A stretch of DNA of 64,000 bases from Neodontobutis hainanensis (Eukaryota; Chordata; Actinopteri; Gobiiformes; Odontobutidae). The DNA lies in NCBI GenBank assembly GCA_024349245.1, contig JALDNG010000016.1, forward strand, positions 124,001-188,000. The letters are read 5' to 3'. The translations under genes and the position numbers were made by a program. A model generated the notes under the pieces. That model worked only from the letters and a program-made list of their open reading frames with translations. It searched no databases and was not told the origin of the DNA. Shown one piece after another: positions 36,238 through 49,675 of the stretch (positions are counted from its first letter, which is position 1; every line of letters starts with the position of its first letter).

Positions 36238-39200
36238 TTATTTGGATTTGTTGTCACTTTGAGGCACTTCGATCTTTTCCCCGGTGAGGAACTGCCAGAT
36301 GCCCCCTCTGTAGTTCTCATTTCCCAAGGCGTACAGGAAAACATTGATGGTGGGAGAGGTCTTGGCCAGGATAGGAGCCATCTGTAAGGACAACACAGTT
36401 AGCTCAGTCTGAGACTTGGAAAAGTACTTCATGTAAGAATGTTGGCTGTTCATACCATCCTGAGCTTGGGTGAAAGTAGAGTTGCATTCTCAACAGCGGC
36501 GTAGAAAGCCAGGATGCCATAGGGGCCCCAGCAGAGGAGCAGAGTCTTCAGGGGAGTGTTAGGGTTGAACTACAAAAATGTAATGCAGAAAGAGGATTTG
36601 ACTTTCAGTATATTTGTTCAAAATAGCATCTCCATGTCATTTTTGATTTTAGTGTTCACATTAGCAAATCTATATACATTTTTTTAAGTTAAAGCGTGTG
36701 TAGTTTTTGGTGGCTTCTGGTGGTAACATTGCAGTTTGCAACTCAACCCACTTACACGGTAGCCCTGCAGGGACAATATCTTCTCTATAAACAGACATAT
36801 GGTAAACTGGTCAGAGATTAATTCAGTTGAAAAAATAAAAATAAAAAAAGAAAAGATTACAATGAAAGATTACATTAAAGATACATAAATGTGCATTTTC
36901 TCCAGCAGTGCTCAGTTTGTTCTTTCTGGACACCATTGGGTTATGTGAAGCTTTAAATGTTCACTTTTTCAAAGACAGACATACAAAGGGTGCTATTATG
37001 AGGTGATGTTACACAACTGAAAATATAGTATTGACGTTTGTCTTCCTTTGACATAGTCAGTACTATACATAGAAAAAAAACGTGCATAGTACAAAAAAAG
37101 CACATTTACCATTTCAGCCTATTTACACTTCACTCCCTGAGGAAACAGATTTAAAAATGATTATCTTTTATACAGTTCAGCCTGTTTACACACACACAAA
37201 TAAATCTGAGCCAACCAAACCAGATCTAATGAGGCAAATGTGTACGAGAAGTGGAGACAAACTGCCTGCAGTCATGGGATTTGAACAGACAAGTCACAAG
37301 CGTATGTTTGAGTGTTAAGAGCGTTCCTGATCAGCTAAAACACAAGGCCGGCTGAGGCAGGCTGTTTAAATCCAAGAGTCAAAGTGACCATTGTCCTCAC
37401 TGAGGAATGTACCTCTTTATCATAAGCTTTTTTTCTTCTTCACAAGAAGCGTTGAGAAATCCTTTTATATCCTATACATTTTGATAATGATATAATTTCT
37501 ATCAACAAGCTAGCTTTGGTTTTAAATGTTCAGTTCCAGGTTCAAACTGTTCAAATCTAAGGGTTTATTGCAATGCCACTTCTTGCAGGAATATTTGTTC
37601 ATGACAGCTTCTATTTTGCTATTACACTTTGAGCCATAAAAACAAACGTATAATTTCAGCAAGACCCATAATTTTTCTTTTGGATTTATTTTCTAACAAT
37701 TACAAAATTATAATATATTATAAATATCACACAAAAAATGCTCCCTCCAGCTTTAAGGCAGAAAAATGATAACACTGGTGATTTTAAAGTTAAGTTAAGT
37801 TGCTTGTGATTGCATTTTCTCTATAGTTAATGATATGGCATGTCTGCACCACTGACATGCATGAAGGGATCACATTATTTGGATTCACACCAACAAAATG
37901 CCTCAGAACCATGTTGTAAATGGCATGTTGTTGTTGGCCAGCAAGAAAGTCAGTTTCAAAACATTTGTGTCTTTTTTTGTTACAAAATTCTGGCATTGGC
38001 TTTAATTCCTTGCTCTCACTATTGTGCCTCTAATGAAAATGTCTCTCACAAACTCAGCTGAGTGTGAGTAACGGGCTTACACAACTTACTGCACAACCTG
38101 ATTGAGCCCTGAAGGACATCCACCGCTATTGAAAACCACATTGTCCTATTAACGACTGTCCCAGCTGAAGGCACTGGTGGGGTGGTTATGACCTATATAC
38201 TCAGTGGCGTGCATGCTTTCCATTCACAGTCTGTTTTGTTACTCTCAGTAGGGGCCGAGTAAGTAGGGGGCGCTTACACTAGGATGGAAAGAAGATAGAG
38301 AATTCCTGCCGGTCATTTGAGTAGACCGCTTCAAAGGAGAGAGAGTCTTAGCTCGGCTCAGCAGGCCACATATTTTTATAGATCTCTGTTACATAAGTGT
38401 CTAGAGGTAATTCTACTACTTTGATTTGTTTCTAGCTCTAAAAAATTGCTTTTATCTTTTGTTAAGGCAACACCACATAACTTCAGGATTTTTGCAGGAT
38501 TTTTACTTGTATTTTATCAACATCTGGAGCAGGGCAGATAAACTTTAAAACCAGTGCAGATCATGCTACCATCTTATCAGAACATTTGTTTTTGAGATAC
38601 AAAAACACAGTATTTTGCCACTGTTATTCTGCTTGCTGTGTGTAGCCAGCAGCCAATAGCTGTCTGGGACCTGCCTATTATTGTTTTCACTAAAGACAAG
38701 ATGTTTACAGCTGACACAACAACACAACAGGGGCCATAACAAAACAAAACTCTTCCTGTATTTTCTGGTAAAGAAAAAAAGTTATGTAGTGTGACGATTT
38801 GCCACACAGAGCTCTTCACTTACCCTGGGGTTCCCGGTCTTCTTGAATTTATGTGCAATGGACTGGTATGAGGACATGACAACCAACACCTGGATGCCCA
38901 TGTTGAAGATGGCCATGGGAATCAAGTAGGACACATAGTTTCTGCAGAGACCAAACAAAAGCCAATTCAAACTAGCCCTTGTTTGTATAAAACATAGTTT
39001 GTTTAATCACTTTGCAAATTGAGTCTACCTGTCTCCCTTGCTGTAGTCCAGAGTGCAGCAGGTCCTGAGGGGCTCGTAGTCGTACTCTCCCCAGCCGATG
39101 AGGGGCATGGCAGACCAGAAAGCGCTGAACAGCCAGATGAACACAGCCAGAGTGATGGCACTGCTCCACTGCAACTTTGTTCCTGAGAAACACATTGAAG

Positions 39201-41001
39201 TATATCATCTTTTTTACTTTGCATCAGGGTAATGTCTGGTTGCCATATTTGACCCTGAGTCATTTCCTCTCATTTCCAATTCATGCTTCAACAATGTGTA
39301 AAAATAGGAAGTCCATTTATCTTCCCCAGACAATGTCTTAACTGCATTTAACAGCTTTTCCTGTGTTTTAAGAAATTGAGAAAAAACTCCATCTTCCTCT
39401 CAATAATGAGCTACCGCTTCACATTTTGAAGTAAACCATGCTAGTTTAATTAATGATGTACTCCCACGTGGAGGAAGGTGTAAAATACCCATAACATTTG
39501 CATTCTCAGTTGGGTTAATCCTGTTTGCTTTTGTACTTACTGGTGCAGTACTGGTGGTATCTGTCCCAAGCAATGGCAGCTATGAAGTGGAGACTGGCGA
39601 GAGCTGTTAAGAAACCGTGGAAACCGTGAGTCTGGCATCCGTCAGAGCCATAGGGCCAGTATCTGGAGTAAAACAATAGGGAAACATACTTAGAAGTCCT
39701 GTAAAAGTGCTTCTCAAACTGCTGTAAGCCAGTGCTTTGTAGTTGAGTTTTGTTTAAGATTGAATAGCTTAGATTATAATTACAAATTCTAGGCCTATCT
39801 TTGCTACACCGAATAGCTCTAACAATAACTATAGCTCACTGTAATAGTCTACTTGACACTATAGCTACTAGTCTATGCTCTACTGGACTTTGCTACATTA
39901 GGCTAACATTACATACTAAACTAAACTACATTACACTTTATGCGATCCTAAACTATCCTATGCTGTACTTAACGTTAATACATACTTTATCAAAGTAGTG
40001 AACATTACCTTTGCTTCGTTATAGGCAACTATGTTATGCTATAGCTTAACATAGCCTAGGCCCTTAAAGGCTACTGTATGCTGCCCATAATTATTTAATG
40101 CTAGCCTGTGCTAGGTTACACCATAGCTCACTATAGAGAATTATAAATAACGTTAAATTAATGGAGAAATAATTGTTTTCTGTTTGCTGTAAACTATTAA
40201 TTATGATATAACTATGTATAAAATAGCTTTTAAAAATATATTCTCTGCCACAAAGACTGCCTACTTGGAGTGCCAAAGAACTAGCTCCTTTCTGACACGA
40301 CACTGGACGTGGAAGGTTTGAAAACCACAGCAAAAATACAAAATTTCATAGTCCGAGGTTTTAACAGATAGCCTGTTCTTTGTCTTTGCTCATCTTAAAC
40401 CATTGGCTCACCTTAATGACGTTGAACCTTAGCCTATATTGATTATTTGTTCATTGCCTTTCAGCTGACCACCTGAGGTGTCACATCAGGTGCTATTACG
40501 AAAGTGGCTGCTGTTACGTCCCTCACCTCAGGAAGCTGGAGAAAGCGGCCACAGTGGCGTTCATGGAGATGCCTATGTCAGCCATGGCCAAGCTGAACAC
40601 CAGAAAATTGCTGGGTGTCCTCAGCTCTCTTATTTTGAAGAAGGACACGATTGTCACCGCGTTTAGAAAGAAGCCCAACAGCCCTAACAAGACAACCATG
40701 AATGAGTGGAGTGCAAACGAGCATTCATTTCCCTGGTAAAATAAAGGTTCAAAAACAAAAACAAAACTGCAAATAAATTTAACTTTGGCTGTAAATGTAT
40801 GAGGCCATCTTTTTTGTTGTTGTTTAGGAGACGACAAGTGAGCGTAAACATTGCACCTAGATGACGTACAGTGCAAGTCTAATCACAGGAAGCCCCTTTT
40901 TGGCAGAATTCCAGTAACTCACCCTCCACGAGCAGGCATGATCCCAGGGAAAACACATCAAAATCGGAGAAGCCTTCCGGTAAAGGGTAGGAAGAGACCA
41001 T
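36238..41001 (-). CDS. rgr: RGR opsin (retinal G-protein-coupled receptor), 7 exons
   Basis: An opsin of retinal pigment epithelium and Müller glia that binds all-trans-retinal and supports chromophore recycling. Exons: 40923-41001 (ATG at 41001), 40527-40683, 39541-39662, 39029-39182, 38824-38941, 36456-36569, 36238-36381. They join in phase to 295 aa, about the family length. Seven membrane segments are recognisable. Visible marks: start MVSSYPLPEGFSDFDVFSLG, RTPSNFLVFSLAMAD, AIAWDRYHQYCT (a DRY-type motif), GWGEYDYEPLRTCCTLDY, LLCWGPYGILAFYAAVENA, and the retinal-binding lysine in APILAKTSPTINVF, which falls at residue 255 as in human RGR. YALGNENYRGGIWQFLTG near the C-terminus is also typical. 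The sequence fits the teleost rgra type. All introns have GT-AG ends. lrit1 lies divergently about 5 kb away, as in mammals. Confidence 0.96.
36690..36790 (+). repeat. Dispersed repeat, related to 27197-27345
   Basis: A GCGTGTGTAGTTTTTGGTGG and GTAACATTGCAGTTTGCAAC segment in the last-but-one rgr intron. Family not determined. Confidence 0.45.
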
Positions 41002-41126
41002 CCTGATGCCTGACGTGACACGACAACTACTACAGGCACTTGTGAACCAGTCTCCTCCTCGCGCTGCCTGCCCCTTGCTCGCAGCCTGTGCGATGTGCCT
41101 CGGCTCAGGTTTGTTGTGCGCCGGCT

Positions 41127-41139
41127 TTTTAAAGAGGGA
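41127..41139 (-). promoter_or_regulatory. Possible rgr TATA-like box
   Basis: The minus strand reads CTCTTTAAAAAGC about 130 bp upstream of the rgr ATG, in locally GC-rich sequence with CpGs. It is plausible as a core promoter. No transcription start evidence. Confidence 0.35.
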
Positions 41140-41843
41140 TTCACGTGAAAAACCGTGCACTTTATTACATAAAGCTGCCACGCTCTCTCCGTCGATCCCC
41201 CCGTTTATCCGCGCAGGAATGTCTTAATGAACAACACCACACCAGCCGCGAGCCTCAGTTATAACAGGCATTTGACCACCGCAATAAGAAAGCCCCTCAA
41301 TTAGTTACACAACAAGCCTTTGTGTCCCGGTCCTGATGAGGAGGATGCCGCTGACTCTGCTGCTGGTGTAAAGCGACATGGCGACTATATACGTCTATCG
41401 ATATCGTCTCGTCGCATTACGACATGCAGCGCACTATGTGTGCGGTCAGGACGCACAACAGGTTTCTGAATTAACTAAGTATATTATCATATCAAGTCAA
41501 ACATTAGGCTACAACCACACACAAAGAGGCACATTACACCTGAACTACTTATTATGAATCCATACACATTGATCATTTGACAAAGAAGCCCTCACTGCCA
41601 AACATAGGTCAACTTTATTTTTTTTTATTTATAAATCAAACCAAATCGCCACCGTCTAAAAGATATTATATAGCCCTATTCTGTAATGTAGCACTCTTCA
41701 TAAAACAATATAAATACTTTAAGATCTCTTGGTCCCTAAGCAATTGTCTGGTTTGTGTACACTGTTAATAATATAATAATGTATTCTATACTCCATTAAT
41801 ATTGTTTAGAAGTTATTATAAGTTAATTGCATTAGTTTAGTCC

Positions 41844-42051
41844 TACATTTACATTTAGTAATTTAGCAGACACTTTTTTACAAAGCAACTTACATTAAGG
41901 TTCCATTCCCCAGTGTTACAGCTGGAACACCACTGGAGGCAAGGAGGGTTAAGTGTCTTGCCCAAGGACACAATGACAGTACCGACTGTGGGGAGAGCAG
42001 GAATCGAACCACCTACCTTCAGGTTGAAGGACGACCATTGAGCCACTGCTG
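41844..42051 (-). repeat. SINE with L2-like tail, reverse-strand copy
   Basis: Read on the minus strand it has a box-B-like GGTTCGATTCCTGC, the shared body (CTTGGGCAAGACACTTAACC) and a TAAATG tail at 41844. The head includes a degenerate tRNA-like start near 42050. Confidence 0.82.
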
Positions 42052-42656
42052 ATATTGTGATAATAATAAATTTGTGATATATTGTTGTATATTGTTTTTC
42101 TTATATAATAGTATCCACTATCTGGGCTTGATGATACAAATTTACAGAACTGTGATGTGCCCTGATTTTTTTTGCAGTTAGTGACCTTTGGCAATCTAAA
42201 AATCTACCGTCATGTTCACCCACTACTGGGCAGTTCTTAGGTCCAAAGGTAAAATGAGTCCTCCCTAACATGTAAGTCATCTGATGTTTCTTGGAACTGC
42301 TGTGAACAGGGGCTGACATTGTGCCTCTCAGGTCTGTCTCGGGATTAAAAGCTCAGGGATCTTTTGAGGTGTGAATGTGTTAAGTGCAAACTCATGTAGC
42401 ACTTAATAAATATCACCTAAAAGAACCCGACTGGAGATCTAGACCCATTACAACTTCTACTAGTGTTTAGAAAACAACAGAACATAACACTAGCTAGCAT
42501 TTGAAAGTGTTCAGTTTGTTTTATCACTTTATTGAGTCCCACAATGGGAAAATTCCTCCACATTATAATGCTGTTTCCTCATTTACAGCTTCTTGGTTTG
42601 AGCATTTGAATATATTACTAATCTCATCCAATGCAATTTACACTATTTAAACACTT

Positions 42657-43776
42657 TTGTTGCTTTATTCTATTAATAGTCTGAACATGGAGTTTGCGCA
42701 AACTAACTGTGACATGGCACTTCAAATCAAGTCTTACCTCTCGGGTAGGTCATTCAGAGTATCCTGGAGAGATGAGGTCTCTGAGTCCCAACATCTTAAT
42801 ACAGGGGTGCCACAGGGCTCAGTGCTTGGACCGCTACTCTTTTCCATTTACATGACATCCCTTGGCTCTGTCATTCAGAAGCATGGCTTTTCCTATCACT
42901 GCTATGCAGATGACACTCAACTCCACTTGTCTTTTCAACCTGATGATCCGACGGTCTCTGCTCGTGTCTCGGCGTGCCTGAGTGACATCTCACTTTGGAT
43001 GCAGGACCATCACCTGCAGCTGAACCTTGGTAAAACAGAACTGCTTGTGATTCCTGCCAACCCAAAGACCCGCCACAACCTCTCCATTCAACTAGGCTCA
43101 TCAACCATTACACCGTCCAGCACTGCCAGAAATCTGGGAGTGGTAATTGATGATCAACTAAACTTCACAAGTCATGTTGCCAGCACCACCAGGTCCTGTA
43201 GATTCATCCTCTACAACATTAGGAAAATTAGACCTTTCCTATCGGAGCACTCGACGCAAATCCTAGTTCAGGCTCTTGTCTTGTCCAAACTGGATTATTG
43301 CAATGCTCTGCTGGCTGGACTCCCTGCCTGCACAACCAAACCTCTGCAGCTCATCCAGAATGCAGCAGCAAGAGTGGTCTTTAAAGAACCGAAGAGAGCG
43401 CATGTAACTCCTCTCCTCATTAGGTTACATTGGCTCCCGTTTGAGGCACGTATTAAGTTCAAAGCTATGCTCTTGGCCTACAAGACCACCACTGGCTCCG
43501 CCCCCTCATATCTTCACTCACTGATACAGACCTATGTTCCTACCAGATCCCTGCGATCTGCTAATGAACAACGTCTGGTTGCACCATCCCAAAAAGGAAA
43601 AAAATCCCTCTCACGTACTTTCTCTGGATCTGTTCCACATTGGTGGAATGATCTACCTGCTGCTACAAGATCAGCAGATTCTGTAGACATATTTAAAAAA
43701 CGCTTGAAAACATATCTCTTTTGTCAACACCTGACTGACAAACACTAAATTCTTAACTTCCTTTCTATCAATTCCT

Positions 43777-43819
<43 letters not shown>

Positions 43820-43985
43820 TCCTATCCTTAGCTTTGTATGCTGTGCTAGGTTTTTAACTGACTAGTTTTTTGTGCACTTATGCTTTTTGTTACCTTGTGT
43901 TGTTGAAATTGCTTCCATTGTTTTCCTCACTTGTAAGTCGCTTTGGATAAAAGCGTCTGCTAAATGACTAAATGTAAATGTAAAT
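42657..43985 (+). mobile_element. 5'-truncated L2-type LINE with open reverse transcriptase
   Basis: An open frame of 363 codons (42657-43748) encodes the palm and thumb end of a non-LTR reverse transcriptase: YLSGRSFRVSW, TGVPQGSVLGPLLFSIY, the active-site CYADDTQLHLSF, HLQLNLGKTELLVIPA, NLGVVIDDQLNF, and LSKLDYCNALLAGLP. The first about 20 codons are probably flanking sequence read through. The endonuclease domain and N-terminal RT motifs are absent, typical of incomplete reverse transcription. A 3' UTR with a run of about 36 A at 43781-43816 follows, then the tail TAAGTCGCTTTGGATAAAAG and TAAATG repeats ending near 43985. The long open frame suggests a fairly recent insertion. It cannot move by itself. 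Confidence 0.9.
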
Positions 43986-46020
43986 GAAATAAAGGCCCTT
44001 CTTTTTGTGCATAAATAAAAGAGCAGCATTATTGGCTTGAGTAAATGAGATTATTATATGGAATGCTTAAGGTTTAAAATGCAATGCAACAAATAGTTGG
44101 CACACTTTGAAATGCTGCCAACTGAACATGTAATAGTGTGATGAAATAGACGGGAAACTAGAGTAAAGTTAAAATTATGAAATACGGAATTTACAAATGT
44201 TTGTTGGTATTATGGTATCGTATTTGTTTTAGTGTCTAGCAAAAGCCAGCATCTAAAAATAACTCTAGTCCTTTAGTCTAGTGCTTTGTAATGTGCTCTC
44301 TGCTTTAGTAAATAAAGAAAAGCAAAAGCATCTGGACTCAGTGAAGATGAAGACGTTTGTCTCTAATTCCAAGAGACTTCATCAATTCTGAGAGAGTTGA
44401 TAACGTTCCTTGGATTTAGAGACGAAAGGTCTTCAGCTTGAAAACTGAGTCCAGATGCTTTTGCTTCCTTTTCTTCAAGATGACCTGGATGACGGAGAAC
44501 CTTCATAGACATGTTGCTCTAGTAAATGCACACAACATTTGAATAAATTGTGTCATAATTAGTAAAAGGGAGTTAATGAAATGCTAAGTGATTAAATTAT
44601 TACACCTTACACTAGGTAATTGTCAGCACAGTTTGGAGAAGCAGACAGGAGCAACGATACAGGCCTGGTGTTATGTATGGCTGCCAATGAAGCCAGTGTA
44701 TATACTCTTTTATAACAACTAATATTGCTTTACAACTTCAAAAACTGCTTTTGCATAGAACGTACAGTGTCCGTTTTATGTTTTTCTCAGTTACACAACC
44801 CCAGGGCCAGGCTCTGCCCTTTACAAGCTTCTCATCTGTACCAAAATTTGAGCCAGTTCTGTTGAATACCTTTTGTGGAACCAACCTGAATGGACCACAC
44901 ATTTAAATGGACATTAAAGTGCTTTAGGCTTGTTACTTCTGTTTGCTTCACTAACTTTATCTCCTCCAGGAAATAAATGCTCTCCCAAAGTATATAAGTA
45001 TATATATATATAAGTATATTTTTAAAGTGTGTTGTGAACATAAATTAATAACAAATGCCACACACAGCTTTACATTCTGTTTAGGAATATTCAGGCAGAG
45101 GGACTGCTTTAAGTTTACTTTTAAGATAATAAATAGTGTTGACATACAATTATATACAGTTGGACTCCTGAGTGGTGGAGGCTTGTTGTTACAAATACAA
45201 TAAACTAAGGTCCTGCAAACATGTTATAGAAACTTTTAAAAGCTCTGCTCCTGTCCATCTATTAGTATTTATTTTAGTGGCTTTGGTGATTGTAAATGGA
45301 CTGAGATCAGATCTATGTGTCCGTTTTATTTGGTTGCACTTTCAATGAGAAAAAACATTCTGTATTAATGCTACATTGTCTGTGTAATGACAAAAATAGT
45401 AAAGTCAAGGATATATCTGGTATTTTTGTAGCTTTAATGACAATCATACATTTTACATTTCACTCATTAACCAGGGGATAGGTCCATGTGACTCAAATAT
45501 ATATATATTTTTTTGCACTTTACAGAAGTATTAATAAGTGTATTGTTTTGTATTAATGCCTACAATGACAGAATGAGAAGATAATGAGGGAACATCTATA
45601 AACATCATGCTTCAGTGCATGGGGAACAGACTGTAGGTCTACACTCACAGATTAACAGTCACGTCAGGTCCCAAGTGAACAAGCCACATTTGAGGGAAAG
45701 AAAAAACAAATCTGTGGATTATGAGCATTTCAGAAGTGTTTTTCTGTGGTAATAAATAGGGACGTTTGTGCGTAGCCTATCGGATTCCGGGATGCAATAC
45801 GCATCCAAATAGACGAACGCCAGTCCTTTCGCTAATCCTTGTCCATCCTTTTTATCTCGGGACTCGCAGCAGTCTGATCTCAATGGGACAGGGAAGCGGC
45901 GGGACAAAGCCATGCGGAGAAGGCTCCCGTAAATGACACAGAACACGGGGCTCTTGGACTCTGCAGGCGCAGACTGGACGCATGTATAAGCTGCAGGCGA
46001 GTGCGTAAAAGTGCGCCAAC
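43986..46020. other. Intergenic DNA between the LINE and lrit1
   Basis: AT-rich with no exon seen. It contains the inverted-repeat element at 44327-44513. A GGATTA core (Crx/Otx type) at 45716-45721 lies 300 bp before the lrit1 ATG. The last 250 bp rise in GC and are the likely lrit1 promoter. Confidence 0.4.
44327..44513. repeat. Inverted-repeat element
   Basis: AAAAGCATCTGGACTCAGT near 44327 pairs with ACTGAGTCCAGATGCTTTT at about 44446. Inside, AGACGTTTGTCTCTAATTCC pairs with the inverse GGATTTAGAGACGAAAGGTC. It continues to AGATGACCTGGATGACGGAG. Probably a MITE-like or foldback repeat. A related half copy lies at 18981-19101. Confidence 0.7.
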
Positions 46021-49000
46021 ATGTTGCTCGTGCTCCTCGTGGGGCTCTACCTGGCCACAGGTGAACTGTTCTCCGTGGTCAGCTGTTGCCCTTCGCAGTG
46101 CAGCTGCTTCTATCACAACCTCAGCGATGGATCCAAGGCCAGGTAACAAGACTTCTCATCCACATGTGTCTAACTTTCGCTCCGACGCGCTTTGTTTATT
46201 TTTTTGGTTTCAACAATGAGGCGTCTTTTCAGAGCTTGGGCTCGTCTGTGGCAGATGTGTGCTCAGAGGTGAACACGTGTAAAGATAATTCAGGGAGTGC
46301 ATGTCCAATTTTATTTATTTAATGCAGGATTATCTCTCAAAGGCACTTTCAGCCCCTTGTCTATGCGTTTTGCAATATATTGGCTTTTTCAGAATTATAT
46401 TTGCATTTTGTTTTGTCTCTAAAACAACCCCACTGTTGGTGTCATCAGGTCTTATATTAAATGTAGTTCTTAATAAATGTGTATGCATTAGTTATGAAAT
46501 TAAGTGAGAAGTGCATGATGTGAAACTTTTCCGCTATGTTTACACTGCATGAAAAAAATTGTCCAATTCATTGTTTTAATTTATTTAAAATCTTTGTTTA
46601 TTTCAACTAATTTACAAAATTCATCTGCCTGCATAATTATTCATCACAGACATTGAAGAAACACAAAATGGTTGGGTTCAGGTAAATAGAATTCTTATAG
46701 ATTTAGATTTTCCTGTACACACAGAATGTGAGTCCTATTGGGTCCACTGGTGAAAATGGCCTGAAAAGCAAACTAGATTACATTTTATTTGGTTTGTCTA
46801 CACTGACATGTCAGATCAGATCTGGCCCAGTTGTGTGTAATGTAGTGTGACTGCTGTTGAATTCTTCCCCTCTTTCTTGTAGAAGTGTTATCTGCAGTGA
46901 CCCTGACATCTCTGTGGTGCCTGTGGGGTTCCCTGTGGACACGTCCAAGCTGCGGATCGAGAAAACAGCCATCCAGCGGATACCGAGTGAAGCCTTCAAC
47001 TATCTCTCCAGTCTGGAGTTTCTGTGGATGTCCTTCAACGTGCTCTCCTCCTTGAACCCAGACAGTTTCCGGGGGCTGCTCTACCTGGAGGAGCTCCGCC
47101 TGGATGGGAACTCTCTCAGTGCATTTCCCTGGGAGGCTCTCATGGATATGCCCAGCCTGAGACTGCTGGATTTGCACAACAACCAGCTCACCTCGTTGCC
47201 CGCAGAAGCCACCACTTACATCAAGAACCTCACGTACTTGGATCTGTCCAGCAACAACCTGCTGACGCTGCCGTCAGAGGTGCTGTCCACGTGGCTGGCA
47301 GTCAAACCCGCCCAGGGCCCAGAGAGCTCCAAGATGATACTTGGTAAGAGCAGCTGCATTCACTCTGCAAATAGATTATTTAGAGCAAGTAAAGCGTCTA
47401 AATTACCATTTATAAGTATGATTGAACAGCTGGACATGACTGATGCTAAGCGACCCATCTGTAGTTATTAGTGGCTCTAGCTAATGCTGGTGATGATTAG
47501 AAAAGAAGCATCTCGGCACACAACCAGTAATGCTTTATGTACACTCAAGAAATAATCTCTTGATGTTATTTTAAACAAACTTTTAGTTCAAGCCTGTAGT
47601 TTAATGCACAGTGGCCACATCGTAGACTACATGTATTACACTGATCTGCTTAGGGTTTGTGTTATACTTGAAACGATGTCCTGCAGCATTTGGATGAACT
47701 TTTTCTTTACCTGACCTCACTATCCAGAATTGTGAACAGGTCAATTTAACATCAACATTTAAAAACAAGAGGAAGTCATTCAATAGATCATCATAACATC
47801 ATCATCTTCTTCATCTTCATCCACCTCTTCATTATGTACCTCATCATCATCGCTGCTCTCCTCCTCACTGGTGTTGTCATGTACAGTGGTATGTAGTTTA
47901 TGAATTAAATGCTAATCCTCTTACAGGATTAGCATGCTGACATCCACGCCGCCATCTGCAGGCTGCTCTTTCACTTTGTCTACAGCTGGACACTCATCCA
48001 CCTCCTCTAAACGATCCTGTGCTTTTGCCTCAGGTCTCCATGACAACCCCTGGGTCTGTGATTGCCGACTGTATGACCTGGTCCAGTTTCAGAAATCTCC
48101 CACGCTTTCGGTGGCATTTATCGACACCCGTCTGCGCTGCTCGGCCCCAGAGAGCGTATCGGGCGTCCTGTTTAGTGATGTAGAGCTACGCCGCTGTCAG
48201 CTCCCACGGATCCACACGGCCGTGGCACGTGTCCGCAGCTCTGTAGGAAACAGTGTGCTGCTTCGCTGTGGAACCATTGGGGTACCTATCCCAGATCTGA
48301 CATGGCGCAGGATGGATGGGCGTCCCCTGAATGGAACAGGTGAGTTTGAGGTTTTGGTGTCTCTTTCCTGTTCCAGCTTGTGCTTGAGATAAGATGCTTT
48401 GTAGAGTTGCTGTTAATTAAAGAGAGAGCTGCACGTGGATTGTGGGGCTCAAAGTCTTACTCACAGGTGGGGCTACAACAGACAGTTATGCAAAACTGAT
48501 AATTATTGTACAATCACCAAAGACTTTTCAAACTAAATGAGACACATAGTCTTTACCCCCTTTACTATTTAGCTTCAATGATACCAACCCAATCTGTTCT
48601 TCTCACAGTTCAGCAGGAAACCTCTAAAGAGGGAATCACCTGGTCCATTCTCAGTGTGCCTGCAGTGTCCTATCAGGATTCTGGGAAATACATCTGCAAA
48701 GCTTCAAACTATGCTGGAAACGCAGAGGCTGTCATTTCTCTTTTTGTCACCAACTCAACCAAACCAGATGGAAACCAAACTAGCAATGACAGAAAAAGTA
48801 AGGTAAAGATGCCAAGCCCAGTGGGTAAAGCAGCATACCAAGAGAAACTGGTGGCCAGGTATGTGGTCCCCACTTCCACTGCTCCCTCGCTGCAGGCCAT
48901 GGAGGCAGGGATTCCGCTGGGGCTGGGGTCAGTGCTGTCAGTGGCCAGTTACAGTGTGGCCGACCGTGCCACGCCAGGACCTGCCACTACCTCCAATCCA

Positions 49001-49675
49001 GACACGCTGCTGGACTTGGAGAAGACCAACTTGAGCAATCTAGCATCTAACACATCGTCCCTGCAGCAGGACCCTGACCGGGTGGTCCGTTCCGTGAAGG
49101 TTGTAGGGGACACAGACAATACCATATCTCTGAACTGGAGGGCACCTAAGGCCAAAAACACCACAGCGTTCAGTGTGCTGTATGCTGTGTTTGGGGAAAG
49201 GGACATGAGAAAGATCAATGTAGGAGCAGGGCAGACTCGGGTGACCATCGAGGGCCTGGTACCCAGAACCAAGTACATTGCCTGTGTGTGTGTCAGGGGT
49301 TTGATCCCCAGAAAAGAACAGTGTGTTATATTTTCCACTGATGAAGCAGCGAGTGCCACTGGCACACAGAAGCTGATTAATGTTATTGTGATCACAGTGG
49401 CCTGTATCATTGCTGTCCCACTCACAGTCATCGTGTGCTGCGGGGCAATTAAGAGACGTATCCAGAAGTACTGGGGAAAGAAGTCCAAGGACATTCAAGA
49501 TTCATATGTGACTTTTGAGACTTTGTCGCCTGGCACTAAGGCCAAAGGGCTTGAAGGCGAATATTTGAACAGACTAAACCCAGAGGAGTCCAACCGTCTG
49601 CTGTCGGCCCGCTCCAGTCTGGACTCTGAGGTCACGGCTAAAATTGAAGGACAACCCAATGAGTATTTCTGCTGA
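46021..49675 (+). CDS. lrit1: LRIT1: leucine-rich repeat, Ig-like and transmembrane domain protein 1
   Basis: A retinal type I membrane protein of photoreceptor synapses; in mouse it modulates the cone synapse (known). Four exons: 46021-46142, 46883-47343, 48034-48339 and 48609-49675, all GT-AG and in phase, give 651 aa (human 623). Order seen: signal peptide (MLLVLLVGLYLATG), LRR N-cap cysteines (CCPSQCSCF), about five leucine-rich repeats (for example LRLLDLHNNQLTSLPAE, LTYLDLSSNNLLTLPSE), LRR C-cap (NPWVCDCRLYDL), an Ig domain (LLRCGTIGVPIPDLTWRR to SGKYICKASNYAGNAE), a linker, an FN3 domain (VKVVGDTDNTISLNWRAP to TKYIACVCVRGL), a membrane segment near 49375-49440, and a cytoplasmic tail ending NEYFC, the same ending type as human LRIT1. 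TGA at 49673 is followed in frame by a long open stretch. Arranged head-to-head with rgr and tandem with lrit2. Confidence 0.95.
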
